Translations under genes and position numbers: made by a program
Part shown: one piece after another, positions 31,396 through 43,532 of the stretch
Position numbering within the stretch: the stretch's first letter is position 1
Layout of the letters: every line of letters starts with the position of its first letter
Origin: Ciona intestinalis
Lineage: Eukaryota > Chordata > Ascidiacea > Phlebobranchia > Cionidae
DNA: 64,000 nucleotides
NCBI RefSeq assembly: GCF_000224145.3
Contig: NC_020174.2
Coordinates: 1,719,056-1,783,055, forward strand
Direction: 5' to 3'
The notes under the pieces: model-generated
Told to the model about the DNA's origin: nothing
Databases searched by the model: none
The model's input: the letters and a program-made list of their open reading frames with translations, nothing else

Positions 31396-31439
31396 TTAGA
31401 TTTATTCATTCTTGTAAATTTACAGTCCAAAAAATTGAG

Positions 31440-32048
31440 ATGAATGAACCAGAAAATACTGAAGATCTTCGGCGAAGTGGGAGTTCTTGTTCAGGGGCAA
31501 GCATCTCTTCGTATTCCTTGGTTCAAAGCACAATGAAAGATCTCTTCCATGTTCAACAGAACACATTGGAAAGGGTCCGGCAAACTGCAGAGCGACAGAA
31601 ACAAAACTACGTCTCAAAATCTGAATATGAAGAAGTCGCATTTAGTTTAGAACATGAAAGATTGGAACACTCGAAAACCAAACTTATCTTGGAGCAAGAG
31701 GGAGAAAAACTGAAGTATGCACAGAATCAAATTGAGATCTTGAAGGAACAAATGAGCAAGGCAGCAAAAGAGCATGATACTATTGCTAAAACCCTGCAAA
31801 GTAAATCTTCAAGGGAGACCAAGAGATGTGATTATCTGTTGGAGAAATGTTCAGCCGCAGATGAGGAACTTCAGCGATTAAATGATTGCCTATCTTTAAA
31901 AGACAATGAGATCTCATCATTGAAACAGAGGCTCAAGTCGCAGAAGGACAACCATAAACAAACACTTGCTGATATTGATATCAATAAAATGCAAGAAATG
32001 TACATGGCAAAAAGTTTAAGTGATTCACTAAGGAAGTCCAAAAAATGA
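31440..32048 (+). CDS. SPATA24: SPATA24-like coiled-coil protein
   Basis: One coding exon of 202 residues follows a non-coding exon ending at 30,826; its acceptor is at 31,425. The ATG directly follows the acceptor exon start. The product is almost wholly coiled coil. FVSKEEF/AHAKTKVLL/EEEKLQFA of human SPATA24 align with YVSKSEYEEVAFSLEHERLE, HSKTKLILEQEGEKLKYAQN and, near the end, QEMYMAKSL. Length equals human SPATA24 (about 205). The human protein is testis-enriched and reported to bind a TATA-like factor; function here is inferred. Polyadenylation signal AATAAA lies at 32,084-32,089. Confidence 0.8.
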   Translation: MNEPENTEDLRRSGSSCSGASISSYSLVQSTMKDLFHVQQNTLERVRQTAERQKQNYVSKSEYEEVAFSLEHERLEHSKTKLILEQEGEKLKYAQNQIEILKEQMSKAAKEHDTIAKTLQSKSSRETKRCDYLLEKCSAADEELQRLNDCLSLKDNEISSLKQRLKSQKDNHKQTLADIDINKMQEMYMAKSLSDSLRKSKK

Positions 32049-32089
32049 CTTTCCATAAACACGGACTCTTTATAACACTGTGCAATAAA

Positions 32090-34583
32090 ATAACATAACT
32101 GTAATGTCGTGTTCTATTTACAAAATATTTTTATTTGTGTTTGCGCAAGGTTTCGAGCAAACGTTTCCATGCTTCTTATTGTTATGTGGCTTTGCGTAAA
32201 ATAACCTATTAATATTTGAAAATGTTCATTAAATATTAATGCATATGCTTATTATCCAGCCTGACTTTACCCGATGAACTCATTTCATTGAGCTTCTTAG
32301 TAAACAGCAAATATATAAATTCCAATCATGTTTTAAAGTTAGGTATTACGGAAGTAGATTACACAAGAATTAAATTTACCGGTCTGTGTAAAAGTAAAAC
32401 AGCATGTTTTCTGGTGTTAACTGTTATTAAAATAACATACACAGTTTAAATGTAAGGTCACATTTTATTACATAAATGCTAAATCAACCAAAGGTATGAT
32501 ACTGTGGTGCCAAGTGAAAAAGAAGTTGTAAATTATTGATGCCATCCCTCGTAGCCCACACATTTCCCTTAACATCAACACTCCATTATAGTAAAACACA
32601 GTTTTCCATAAAAGCTAAGCATACGTAGCACCAATTCAAATACTATTGTGAAAAATGCGGGCTTGAGTTAATGTTTAACTGCATTAAAATGTAATCTCAA
32701 ACCACTGTCCTTTTAAAACATGATAAAATTTGACCGCTTATTTTTGGGTACACATTGCGTTAAATTGGTTAATACAAAGTCAAAACCAATCAATTAAAAT
32801 TAGGTACTCTGCAATACTGGTTACAGTCGGTACTAATCGTCACGACTAAACTAGCGATTCACAGTGCACAATCTACACGACAAAATCATCTAAAACATAA
32901 GAAAATAGAAGATCTTAAGGGAATGTACCCGTAGTTCAACTGAAAACGGATTTAGTACAGAAAGGAATACAATTGAGAAAAATAGAATTTCGTCACAGGT
33001 GGGGTAATACAGAAAGGTGTTATTTATAGGTCTAAGCTGAGAGTTGTACATATGCAGCAACATTACTAAGTTAATTTACAAAAGCGAGTAATCAGGTATG
33101 GCATAGCGGGCATGGTGTGCAAAATTTGGAGCTTTAATTGCTATCTTTAAGAGGTTAATTTAAATAATATGCAGTAGGTCATTATTTTGAATGTGTAACT
33201 ACAAGACGAGTTACAAGTTAAGTTGAGTTGTTTGAGCAAAAGAATAATGAATATGTAGCACCAATAGATATAAAGATAAGACAATTAACAATAATGCTAT
33301 GCAATTAAAACATAATAAAACAGCTCATTTCACATTAGTGAGCGCAGTAAAAAAGAACAAAATTTAAAAGCGTGTAATATAGTATTGTACGCTATACAGA
33401 ATACTGGAACTTAGGCAAACAAGAGATATACATTATTTATTAACTACATCCCATTGTTGGTAGTATGTTGACGCACACACACACACCCATGGTGCACTCT
33501 GCCGTATAACACTTAAAAGCAATAAGCTGGTCTTACACACAGTGAAAAGAGGATTAAAACAGCCTGCTGGTTTCTCAAGCATATGCACATGCTGAACAGC
33601 CTTTAAATACCACCATATGTAAGAATATAGTACTGAGCTAAGTGAAAAACCACATGCCTGATTAAACATAATGCCAAAGAAATCAATAGAAGGAAAATCA
33701 AGGGTCTGAGTGTAAAAATGATCCAAATGGACTTGCGTGTCTAGCGCATGAATGTGAATTTAGCGTCGTATTGATTGGGAGTTTCGTAGTAAAACTAACG
33801 ATCAATAACACCTGGAAAGCTGAACATCATCTTTTTATATACGTGACGTCCTATCAACTGAATACACAAAGGCCACAACAGGCGGTGGTGACAATGTGCT
33901 CACATGGTACGTAAACCCCTTTGTTAGCCAGCGCTGGTAACATTTAAAGAATTGAAATTTGACTCCCGTAAACTGAATTATACACGCTCCACTGTGCGCG
34001 AGTTCTTTGAAAACTTAATGTCGGTTTAAATAATGACGCCACCAATGTTTGTCATATACCCTGAATCAGCCTTCTATGAAATTACAGCCAATTATGGTAT
34101 CGGCAATTTAAGTAACTTTCAGAGCGACATAATGTTTTGCAGTCTTTTAAGATTCAAGCCCTTAGATACCAAAACAGATGTATATTTAGAGTGAAATAGC
34201 AAAACCCAGATATATTCTAACTTCTAAGCCCTTGAAATGCCAAACAAATTTAAGCCTATCAAAACGAGCAATCGTTATGCCCTTATGGGCTCAAGTGTAT
34301 GTGAAGTGGGGTTGTGGAAGCTGTGTACACAAACCTATCACAAACAAACCAACTGCTTTTGCGACGCGAGCATGTCAAGTTTTGCAATTAGCTAAGCCTG
34401 CGGTTACACAACATGGCACTTAGTTAAGCTTAATGAGGAAAGAAAAGCCTATTTATGGAGCCAAGGTCACTCCAGGAATTCAAAACAAGAATGGCAGCTC
34501 CAGCAAATATCTCACACACATGCTAAAACATGGCATACTGCTACTAATACAGCTACTCACCTTACAACACAAGACTGTTAGGG
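32090..34583. other. Non-coding interval; probable long 3' UTR of the Rab11-FIP gene
   Basis: No credible coding exon is visible on either strand. An AATAAA on the minus strand near 33,436 would give the Rab11-FIP transcript a 3' UTR of about 1.1 kb. The remaining 1.3 kb next to the SPATA24-like gene is AT-rich unique sequence. Confidence 0.45.
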
Positions 34584-36969
34584 TTAAGACTTAATCTCTA
34601 GTATAGTTGGGTCGCGCTCTAGCACGCTCAGGATTATGCGATCTAAATAGTCCCGCAGTTGGTTATTTATCTGCTCCTGTTTCTTCAGCTCTTCCATAAG
34701 ATCATCTTTAGATGCATCAGATAATTCCCGAGCAATAGATTGATCCCCATTCATTAGGGATCGAACATCAGTGATGTTCTGAGCAAGCTGATCATTCAGC
34801 TCTTCATTTGTAAGCTTAAGTTTATCATTCTCGCTCCTTAGGTCCTCTACATGAGCCTGTAAGCTCGCAGACTGGGGATTAGTTCTTAAGAGGGCAACCT
34901 GCTCATCTAAAACTTCTTTTTCATTCTGTGTAGATTCGAGTTGACTTTGTAGACAACCAAGCATTTCTTGCAGTCGTTGTTGCTCAGTGTCATGTTTATC
35001 TTGTTGTAATGTGAACCTCTGGTTTAACCTGTGGATTAGTCAAAAACTTTAATAAAATTTTTACATTACATTAGCATGGTATTGTCAGTGTACTGTAGTG
35101 TATAGGTAAATGAGCTTTTCTATTGTATCATACTGGCACGGATTTTTTCCAACAGGCCCTATGGTTAAGCACCCCAGTTTTACAACTACAACAGCTTTTA
35201 CCCTGCTGTTAAGTCCATACAAACAAGCAGCCAAAGTATACTGCATTCACCACATTAACAACTATTGTGTTACTGCATTTTAGCAATGTGTATGTCACTA
35301 AAGATTTTACCTAACATTTAAAAATGTGACAATCACATAATATTACTGACACAGATACTTTGACACCAATATTAGGTTGCTTAATGTAAAATGTTATCCA
35401 AAAAAAAGGTAATACAACCTTCTGTATTCTTCGTTAGTTTCAACCAACTGTTGTGTAAGTTCCTCGTTCTTGCTGAGTGACTTTGACTGATCTCTCTTGG
35501 CTTCCTTAGCCATGCTCTTCAACTGACCAACTTCTATTTCAAGTCGATCATTCTCACTTGTTTTTAAATCCAACCGACCTTGAAGAACCTACCATAATTG
35601 CATGTAGCTTTAGTGACATTACTTCAATACTAATACTCTTCAGCACTTTTCCATTTGTTTATACAAAACTAGTAAATTGCTTATAGAAAATATAGCTTAT
35701 GAATTACAATTACCCACCTTACTAAAAGTTATTTAAATTTTAAAAACCTACATTACTGTACCAGACTGCTCGTTAACATGTAACTTTTAGTTCAGACTTA
35801 TATATTGTTCTTCGCAATGAGTGTGAAAAAGACCTTTTGGAAAACTGTTTGTGCTTAAATTTATAAATATAACACACACCTGTAGTTGAAGTTCCTTTTC
35901 ACGTTCCAGTTTCGATTGTAAATCCTCTAACTTATGAGTAGCATCCAATCTTGCCTCCTCTGCCCGATCTGTGAGGTCTTGAACTTTTTCTTCCAACTCC
36001 ATCACACGACTGTTTAGTCGCTCGTTTTCACGCTTCATTGACTCGTATTGTAACTGGATGTTTTTCTCCTCTGACAGCCGAGAAACATGGTCCTGGAATA
36101 AACAATTTATATCGTATTACACTCATGACTGTGAGTCATAGGAAACCTTATTGATTGTGAAGATGCAATAGACTTTGGCTGTGATTGTTTATAACTAAAA
36201 GCTATTTTACACTAAAATTGTGGGGTGCTTAGGAATATGATGTCACCCATTGTCATGGCACTTTACCAACACTGATGTTTTATCATCAATGAAAATTATA
36301 AATCTTGAAAATATAGCCAAAAAGTGAACTGATCATGTAGTGAACTACCAATACAGTTCCGCAAAGATAAATGTGTAACAATTACGAAAGACTATTTTCT
36401 AAACTTACTTTTAAACTGTCTACTTTCTCGGACAGATCTTCAAACTCAGACGACACAGAAGATGTGTCTTCACATTTATCATAAGATAGTGGAACGGAAG
36501 GCAACATTCTTCCTGGAGTAAGACTGTGAGCTCTTCTGTGTGACCTTCTGAAACTGCCATGCCTTTCAAAGTTATCAGACCTTGCATCATACGGCCTATT
36601 CGGACTTAAATGTTTGGGTGATTCTCCAAATGCCTCGAAATTCTCCATCTCTGTAACAAGCTCGTCCTCTGGGATATCGTATTCGTTATATGTGTTCTCT
36701 GGATCGGAAACAGACTCCTCATCCTCAGATCTGCCCTGAGTTTGGTCTTTTAAGTTCCCGCCCTGCAGGTGATTGACAGCTGAGCAGAACTGCTCAAAAG
36801 AGATTCTTCCTTCCCTCTCAGGGTCCAAGACCTCCTGTATTGCGTCGAGCGCTTTACCGTTAAACTGTTCTGCTAGATTGTGGGCTAAATATTCTGTTAA
36901 TATATATCCATCACCATCTGGATTACACAGCTCAAACACCCCTCTAAGTTGTTCTCCATCACCAGCCAT
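34584..36969 (-). CDS. RAB11FIP4: Rab11 family-interacting protein, class II (FIP3/FIP4 type)
   Basis: Four coding exons (36409-36969, 35880-36092, 35419-35588, 34584-35028) give 462 residues; human FIP4 is about 637 and FIP3 about 756. An EF-hand pair opens the protein: FELCNPDGDGYILTEYLAHNL and LDPEREGRISFEQFCSAV. A Ser/acidic linker and about 250 residues of coiled coil follow. The C-terminus is a Rab-binding domain, LMEELKKQEQINNQLRDYLD then RIILSVLERDPTILEIKS. The first EF loop keeps the acidic pattern, while the second (DPEREGRISFEQ) looks degenerate. Class II FIPs recruit Rab11/Arf6 endosomes, for example in cytokinesis. The coding exon extends upstream to an acceptor at 37,002, so a further 5' exon exists. 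FIP3 versus FIP4 cannot be assigned. Confidence 0.93.
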
Positions 36970-37916
36970 TACACATTTTTCAGGCTTGGCTTTTGAACAG
37001 ACCTAAGAACAACTATGAACATAAACATGGCAAATTTTGAAATTTCTAACAATTTTACCTATCCCAAAATTACACTAATCCATATACTAACTTAGTATTG
37101 CTAGTCACTATTGTTGTAGGAAAGGCATACACCACGACACTTGAAAATTACAATTGCCTGATTGTCACTTTCATTTCCGCACAATGAAACGTAATACAAA
37201 GCCAAGCGTGGTTACTATTTACATTGGGCAAGCTCTTTATAAAAGACGCCAATAAGAGTATAAGACCGCGCGTGATATTTACAATTCACGTTTACACAGA
37301 CAAAGATAGAACCGCCTATATTTGCTATTCCCTTATAAAACACATTGTATCTCAATATATTATTACCGTTTGATAAATGAATATTAGTTACTATAAGTCA
37401 ATCATTTTTAACTTCTGACAACTCATTACTTGCGTAGAATATCTTGTCTTGCCTTGTTTGACTCTGCCGCGGGCCTCAACCTTAAATCAGCTTGCATTTG
37501 ATGACTAATAACCACAACTGCGCAGACAACGGACTACGGCTCTGTTGTTAGGCAGACTGACAATTACCCTCAGGTAATGAGAAAAGAACTGAGTAACCTT
37601 GTTCAAAAAAGTATTTATATAGGGAGTCATAGAAACCTTACGAAATTAGAAACACCGGTGCCCTAGAATTATTTGGGGAGTTTTATAGTTACCTTTGCTA
37701 ATTTTGCAGTTTAGTTTTAATTACATCGCAGAAATGTATCTTAAAAAATGTATGTTTTCTGGTTAACTTCCAAACTACTATGAAAGGCTACCCTTTAAAC
37801 GAAACACATTCTGCGTGTACCTTACAGAGGACCAGAAGTAGTTTTTATAATAAATTATTATACAATGCTATACGGCTATAAGCTTCTTTTCGTGGCGATT
37901 TCACTTGCTTAGTATG

Positions 37917-38113
37917 TATAGTAGAGTAGGGGAAGATGGGACACCTTTAGCACATTATTTCTAAATATCCTGATCGTGTTTTGTACAACTAACAACGGTC
38001 TATGGGAGTCGTGAGGGTACAGTTTTATAATTCTTTGAATATTTCTTGTTTATACCTAATGGGACGAGAAAATGGAATGAAAAGGTGTCCCATTTCCCCC
38101 CAACCTACTATAT
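37917..38113. mobile_element. MITE family 'GGGGTAAGATGGGA', copy 2 (best preserved)
   Basis: TATAGTAGAGTAGGGGAAGA at the left is mirrored at the right by CCCCCCAACCTACTATA. Internal blocks CTGATCGTGTTTT and GTCTATGGGAGTCGTGA recur in other copies. TA dinucleotides flank it, so the insertion target may be TA. Confidence 0.8.
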
Positions 38114-38307
38114 GGTCTGTAGGCTTGGTTCTACGCTAAAAGTTTCACGAGACAGTCTTTTTATGAAAGCATGTAGCAGACATAATAACTTAACACTAAC
38201 TCTGTTGTATGTTATAGGCAAGCCAATACATAGTTATATGTTAATAAAACTATAAATACAATTCTTTAATCATTGTAAGCAATTGTATCTTTATGTAAAA
38301 CTTACTA

Positions 38308-38350
38308 TCACGATAATCGTGAGTCACCGTGAATATCACGAAAATCGTGA
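38308..38350. repeat. Cluster of three short palindromes
   Basis: TCACGATAATCGTGA (38,308-38,322), TCACCGTGA (38,324-38,332) and TCACGAAAATCGTGA (38,336-38,350) are stacked within 43 bp. They could be tandem sites for a dimeric DNA-binding protein or a chance cluster. No factor is assigned. Confidence 0.4.
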
Positions 38351-39740
38351 GTCTCGTAGACCATGCAGTGGTTGAAACCCGCAACGAATTAGCACTAAGT
38401 GCAAGCGATTCCTTTGTGTATACATTCAGCATGTTCTAGCCATACAAGGGCCTGACTCTAGACTTCTTTTGTTATTTCAACCAAAGACTATATTATTAAG
38501 TAGATGGAACAATAATACTTAGCAATGTTTTAAAAACATTACACCGAACGTATATGCTCTAAATGCCGTGACAAAAGTGCGAGCTTCGGCGTGTTTAAGC
38601 AATGTAAACTATGCAAAAACTTATGTTTTTTCTTCTAACACATGTGTTGGCCTAACAGGGATAACTTTCACACAAGTATGTGCATTACGTTTATATGTAA
38701 ATTTCTAGTGTGCTGAGACCCCGGAACTGTATTAACTTCTTCAATCTTATCAATATATATGTAACTACATACATTGATCTTATGGTCGTCTGTGAGTTAA
38801 ACATGATCGTCTGTGTGTTTAATGTCAAACCGAAAATTATTTGTTGTTTGTTGAAACGAAAACACAGAATAAATTCAATTTATAAACAAGAGTAACGTCT
38901 ATCTAGCTTTGAAGTTTGAAATCTGGAAAAAATTGGCTTGGAAGAAACGAGTGCTTTCTTCTCCCTGTCCTGCAATTGTAATTTTGGTAATTATAATTTC
39001 CGTCTATTCGTTGTTTTAATTACTATTCATTCTATAACTCACATAGAACGATGAAGTTATGTGAATTCTGTTACGATTTAAATTGTCATGTATATGTACT
39101 TTGTAACAGAGGTATAGCACAAGTATTATAACGACTGTCTTTGCCCGGTAACAAGAGAGAATAAACAGGTTTATACTGATTTATAATAATGTTATTGAAC
39201 GCTATAACTGGTATGTTTATGAAGTGCAATGCAAGTTACAATAGGGAAAGTATTTAGATAGGCCCATACAGGTTATACAACACGCACACAGCCGCAATGC
39301 AAATCTGAATTCAGTTTAAGCTGCGTTGAATAGTTTGTTTCGTTAAACTCCCACAGGATAACTGTTGCGTGCAGAATTTCTCGGAAGCTGGTTTATTTGA
39401 AGAAATTTACCAATAGACAGAACAATAGAGCTGATGCAATAAACTCGCCGTTGGGGTTCTAACGACTACAGATACAAACATTACAAAAAGAATGAGGCCG
39501 CAAAAGAAAAAGGATTTACTAACTGCGTGCTGTGTGCCTGATCGCTGGTGCGTTTAGTCCCTGCAAGCACGATAGGTATTCGACCTATTTAGCTGGTCGT
39601 TACAACACCACTTTGTTGCAGTGCTATGTATATTTAATGTCGGTAGGGTTAAACACAAAATATTCATTTATTTACTATAGAATAGGACATAGGTGGTGCG
39701 GAATATTTCTGGAGGGCTGAATAACGAAAATAGTCGTAAA

Positions 39741-42389
39741 ATGGAATGGGTAGAAGAATCGTATCGTCGGTCGTTTAAGGAGATATCTGACTTCGGAAAA
39801 GACGTTCCTGATATACAACCGTTGATTGATTACTTTGTTGAAAGTCTTACACAACCAAAACTAACAGAATGGAAAGGGTACAAAGTGTACGGGTTTGGTT
39901 TTAACGCTGATACCATAAAGTGGGTGTACGATAATTGGACGCCATGGCAAGATGACGTCATTGTTGCGTCATTTCCAAAAACAGGTAAGTCTTGGGATCC
40001 TATCGGGTAAAACATTATTTTTAGGGTGTAAGTCTTAATGTTATATTGTAGGTACGACTTGGTTGAGACATATAGTGCGATTGCTTTACTTTAGACACGA
40101 TGAAAACCTATTGAAAATGACGGAAGGTATGGTGATGCCGCATATATACCTCGAAACTGGAATACGTAAGTGGGTCTATGTTAAAAACATATGAATTCGT
40201 AAAATAAAAACGTTTATTATTATTCTAGCTTTAAAATTCGAATTTCTTGACAAACTGCCTTGGGATAGAAAAGTACTTTCCACCCATGTTCCCGCAGCTT
40301 TGTTTAACTTCGAAAAGATAAGAAACGCTGGGGCAAAGGTATTTACAACTCTAACGTATACAGAATGCACGTTAAGTAATAAAAATTAGTGCTGACTCTT
40401 GTCTTTTAAAACATACAAAAAAACTGAAAAATGTCGCGAAAACTTTTACGAATGAGGTATGCACAAATTGGAAGGTAAGCCAACTGTGCTCTATAAATCT
40501 CAGGTCCCAAGTTGCCATGCTATAGAAACTGACCCACATAGAATATGAATATAGAACATGCACAAGAATAAATAGATAACGTCGCCAAAACACAGTTGCT
40601 ATACAACTCGATATTTACTTAGAAGCCTTTAATTTTAGGTTATCTACACAATACGCAATCCAAAAGACCAGCTTGTGTCCTGGCACAAAATGATGGTGAA
40701 TTTTCCCATAAATAGAGAGGGGACAAATTTGAAAGACCACTATCCGCTGGAATGGGGGAAGTTTTTCGATGTTGCTATCAGTGGTAAGAAATACTTATCG
40801 TGCAAATAGGCTTTGGCCCGCTGAAAATAGATAAAACATGTCTCGCACCATTTTTACGGTTTTAATCATTAACTGCTGTTTGCTGTGCTGGAGTTAAGCA
40901 GCAACATTTATTGTTTAGGTAAACAACAGATGACGAACAAAGAAGGTGAATATTACATGGAGCATTTGTTATCATGGTACCCACATAGAAACGACGAAAA
41001 TGTTCTATTTGTGGTTTTTGAAGATTTGAAAAAGGTTTGGAGCAATACATTTAATAAAAACATTAATCGAAAAATGGCTTACTCGTTATAGGAAAACACA
41101 CCGAGCAATTCCCGGTTGTAAATTTGAGAAAAAGTGACATGTCTGGCCGAATATACTATAATATATGAGCTACATGCTGATATCTAACCCCACGATCTCC
41201 CAATTTGTCACATATAAAAAACAACCTAGTATAAACTGACTTGACTCTTATAAGACCACTTTAATCTTTGAGTCGCTGTGGGATTTAATTAACCAACTAA
41301 ACAGATTAAACCCAAAGTCCCATTTAATCATGTTAATATACGGACTCTAAACCCATTTGAATCCCCTTGACTTCAACCTTATATACCCCCGACTTCAACC
41401 TTATAAAACAAGCGATTTTTGAACATCGAGCTTTCATACACGCTTTTGTCCACTCTATACATAAAAGAATAAACTATATTGGTTATATAATATATTAATA
41501 TAATACAATGGTAAAAAATGCGTTGCTAAATACACCCTTCTATAAATTACAGGACCCGTTAAAAGAAATCCGACGAATAGCTAAGTTTCTTGACGTTAAA
41601 ATATCGGAGGACGATCTTTTAAATGTCACGGAGTCTTCATCGTTTGCTTCAATGAAGAAAGAATATCATTGGACAGAGAAAGTGAAGTTTTTTCGCAAAG
41701 GTGAGTTATGATAGTTCCCACACGAATGTTGCGGAATGAGGGGAAATTGATAATGACTGCTAGTTTAGAATGAAGCGGTCGCGTATATACGTATCTTTGT
41801 TAAATTCATGCTCTTGCTTTGCTGTATATAACTTTTTATAGGGCACGATATTTAAGATACTGCTGTAGTTTTAGTGAAATATAGTAGGGCGGGGGAAATG
41901 GGACACCTGTTCATTCCATTTTCTCGTCCAATTCGGTAATAAACATAAAAAATACAGAGAATTATAAAACCGTATCCTCGCAACTCCCATAGACAATTGT
42001 TAAGTTTAAATTTAAAACACGATCACGATATTTGGAAAATATGTCCTAAAGGTGTCCCATCCTTCCCCGTCCTACTATATACCATAGTATACTGGAGTGA
42101 CTATATGGTCATGCAGAGTGCATCAAATAAACACATATAAGCTAACCTCCAGCGTTTATATATAATAGCCGCAGTAAGACCACTCATTTGTTATTAAAGC
42201 ACTGTTTTATTTTTTCATATTCTTTTTTTTTACCTCAATCTACTATAAATATAACCCATTTGTCGTTTTTATTTAGGCGAAGTGGGAGACTGGAAAAACC
42301 ACTTCACTGTCGCACAGTCGGAAAAAGTTGACGCTTTGGTCAAGCAAAAGCTCGCTGGGACTGATATTAAATTCACTTATGAATTGTAA
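39741..42389 (+). CDS. Cytosolic sulfotransferase (SULT family), tandem copy 1
   Basis: Seven exons (39741-39984, 40052-40165, 40229-40338, 40639-40783, 40919-41034, 41553-41700, 42277-42389) encode 329 residues. PAPS-binding loop SFPKTGTTW spans the exon 1/2 junction (about residues 76-84). The catalytic His is in STHVPAALF (about residue 139). RNPKDQLVSWHKMM follows, and the C-terminal PAPS motif RKGEVGDWKNHFT starts near residue 290. Soluble SULTs move sulfate from PAPS to phenols, steroids or amines; the substrate cannot be read from sequence. An upstream in-frame Met at 39,693 exists, but the chosen start aligns with copy 2. No signal peptide or membrane anchor is seen, unlike Golgi sulfotransferases. 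Confidence 0.93.
41880..42080. mobile_element. MITE family 'GGGGTAAGATGGGA', copy 3 (opposite orientation)
   Basis: ATAGTAGGGCGGGGGAAATG at the left and CCTTCCCCGTCCTACTATAT at the right, with the interior inverted relative to copy 2. In intron 6 of the first sulfotransferase gene. Confidence 0.8.
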
Positions 42390-43532
42390 AGAATTCCTTC
42401 GATTTTATTTCGGTCTCAATTCTAAGGAATGTTTTATTACTTTTTTTAAGAGTAAAATGTGTGAAAATTTATCCATTATTATATGGTGTAGTTTTTTTAT
42501 TTGTGCATGTAACTTCACATGATGCGCCTTTTTTTACAGTGTACCGATGTATAGGCTGTATGTTGTGGATTCTACCTTAGTAAGTTGCAACTAATTTGGT
42601 GGTTTAAATTAAATTGTCGCGGAATAAATTAAGACGTTTAAACACCAAATGGACAGCAAGCATAAAAAAAGAAATAGTGGCAATTGGTGGCTCACACATG
42701 ACCTACTAAATATATTGAGTAGGCCATGGCTCACACAAAAGTACAATTTCTCTGCATCTCTTTTCCTGTGGCTACTTGCGCATTTTGAACATGAAAGAAA
42801 AAACTTTATCAAGCGTAGTTTATTTTGTGGTAGCACAGAGTCTACGGCGTAAACCTAAATATATCCCCGAGGGCAATCTGTTTCGTTAAAGAGTGGTTAA
42901 GGGAAGACTTGATAAAACAAGCTCCAGTTACCTGCCTAGCTGTAGAATTTTGTGTGGGACCGATACATTATCAAAAGGTTTTTTAGTCAGTGTAAAAAAA
43001 TATTAAAACAGTTCCAGAAAATGACTTTTTAAGTGGCATTCGAGTCCAGCATCACGCCTGGCGTCATTTCAACGACTTAACGCTGACTACAAGACTGCTT
43101 GAGCAACAGAGCGAGACTGGTTCCGACCGGCCACGCAGTGTTGAACCATAGTATACTGAAGTGACTATGGTTGAACTGCGAGGTTGTATGTTATAACCTT
43201 TTCAGTAAAATGAGTTTAGAAAAATAGGTGTAAGTCTTTGCCGATTTAAGGTACAGCGACTGTAATCTGTCTAATTTTTAATATATTGTTTTGGATGAAA
43301 ACCTTATAACGGAAAGTAGTGAAGTGGCCATAGAAAAGTACAGGTTTCCGGCGCAAATGCAAAATACTTAACAAAGTTGGCTTAGTTAATTGATTGCAGC
43401 ATGATTGGTGTTGATTTAGCGACGCAATGTATTGTTATAGCTGGAGAAATAAAGCGTGCTTGCACGATCAGACTTGTTAAAAAGGTGCAAACATTTGCAC
43501 GCAGGTTGCTTAGGGCCATAAGCACGTCTAAC
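42390..43532. other. Spacer between the two sulfotransferase genes
   Basis: About 1.1 kb without supported exons. The second gene's frame is open upstream to an in-frame ATG at 43,401, so part of 43,401-43,532 is either its 5' UTR or a longer N-terminus. Confidence 0.4.

Larger units (their letters stand above)
37003..39740. other. Intergenic region between the Rab11-FIP gene and the first sulfotransferase
   Basis: This interval holds the divergent upstream regions of both genes and one MITE (37,917-38,113). A trio of short palindromes lies at 38,308-38,350. The rest is AT-rich with no supported exon. An acceptor-like TTTACTATAG at 39,671-39,680 precedes the sulfotransferase start exon and may mark a 5' intron or trans-splice site. 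Confidence 0.5.

Noticed and set aside
43401-43532. Longer N-terminus for the second sulfotransferase starting at 43,401
   Set aside because: The 44 extra residues have no counterpart in the tandem copy or in the family; kept only as an alternative start.
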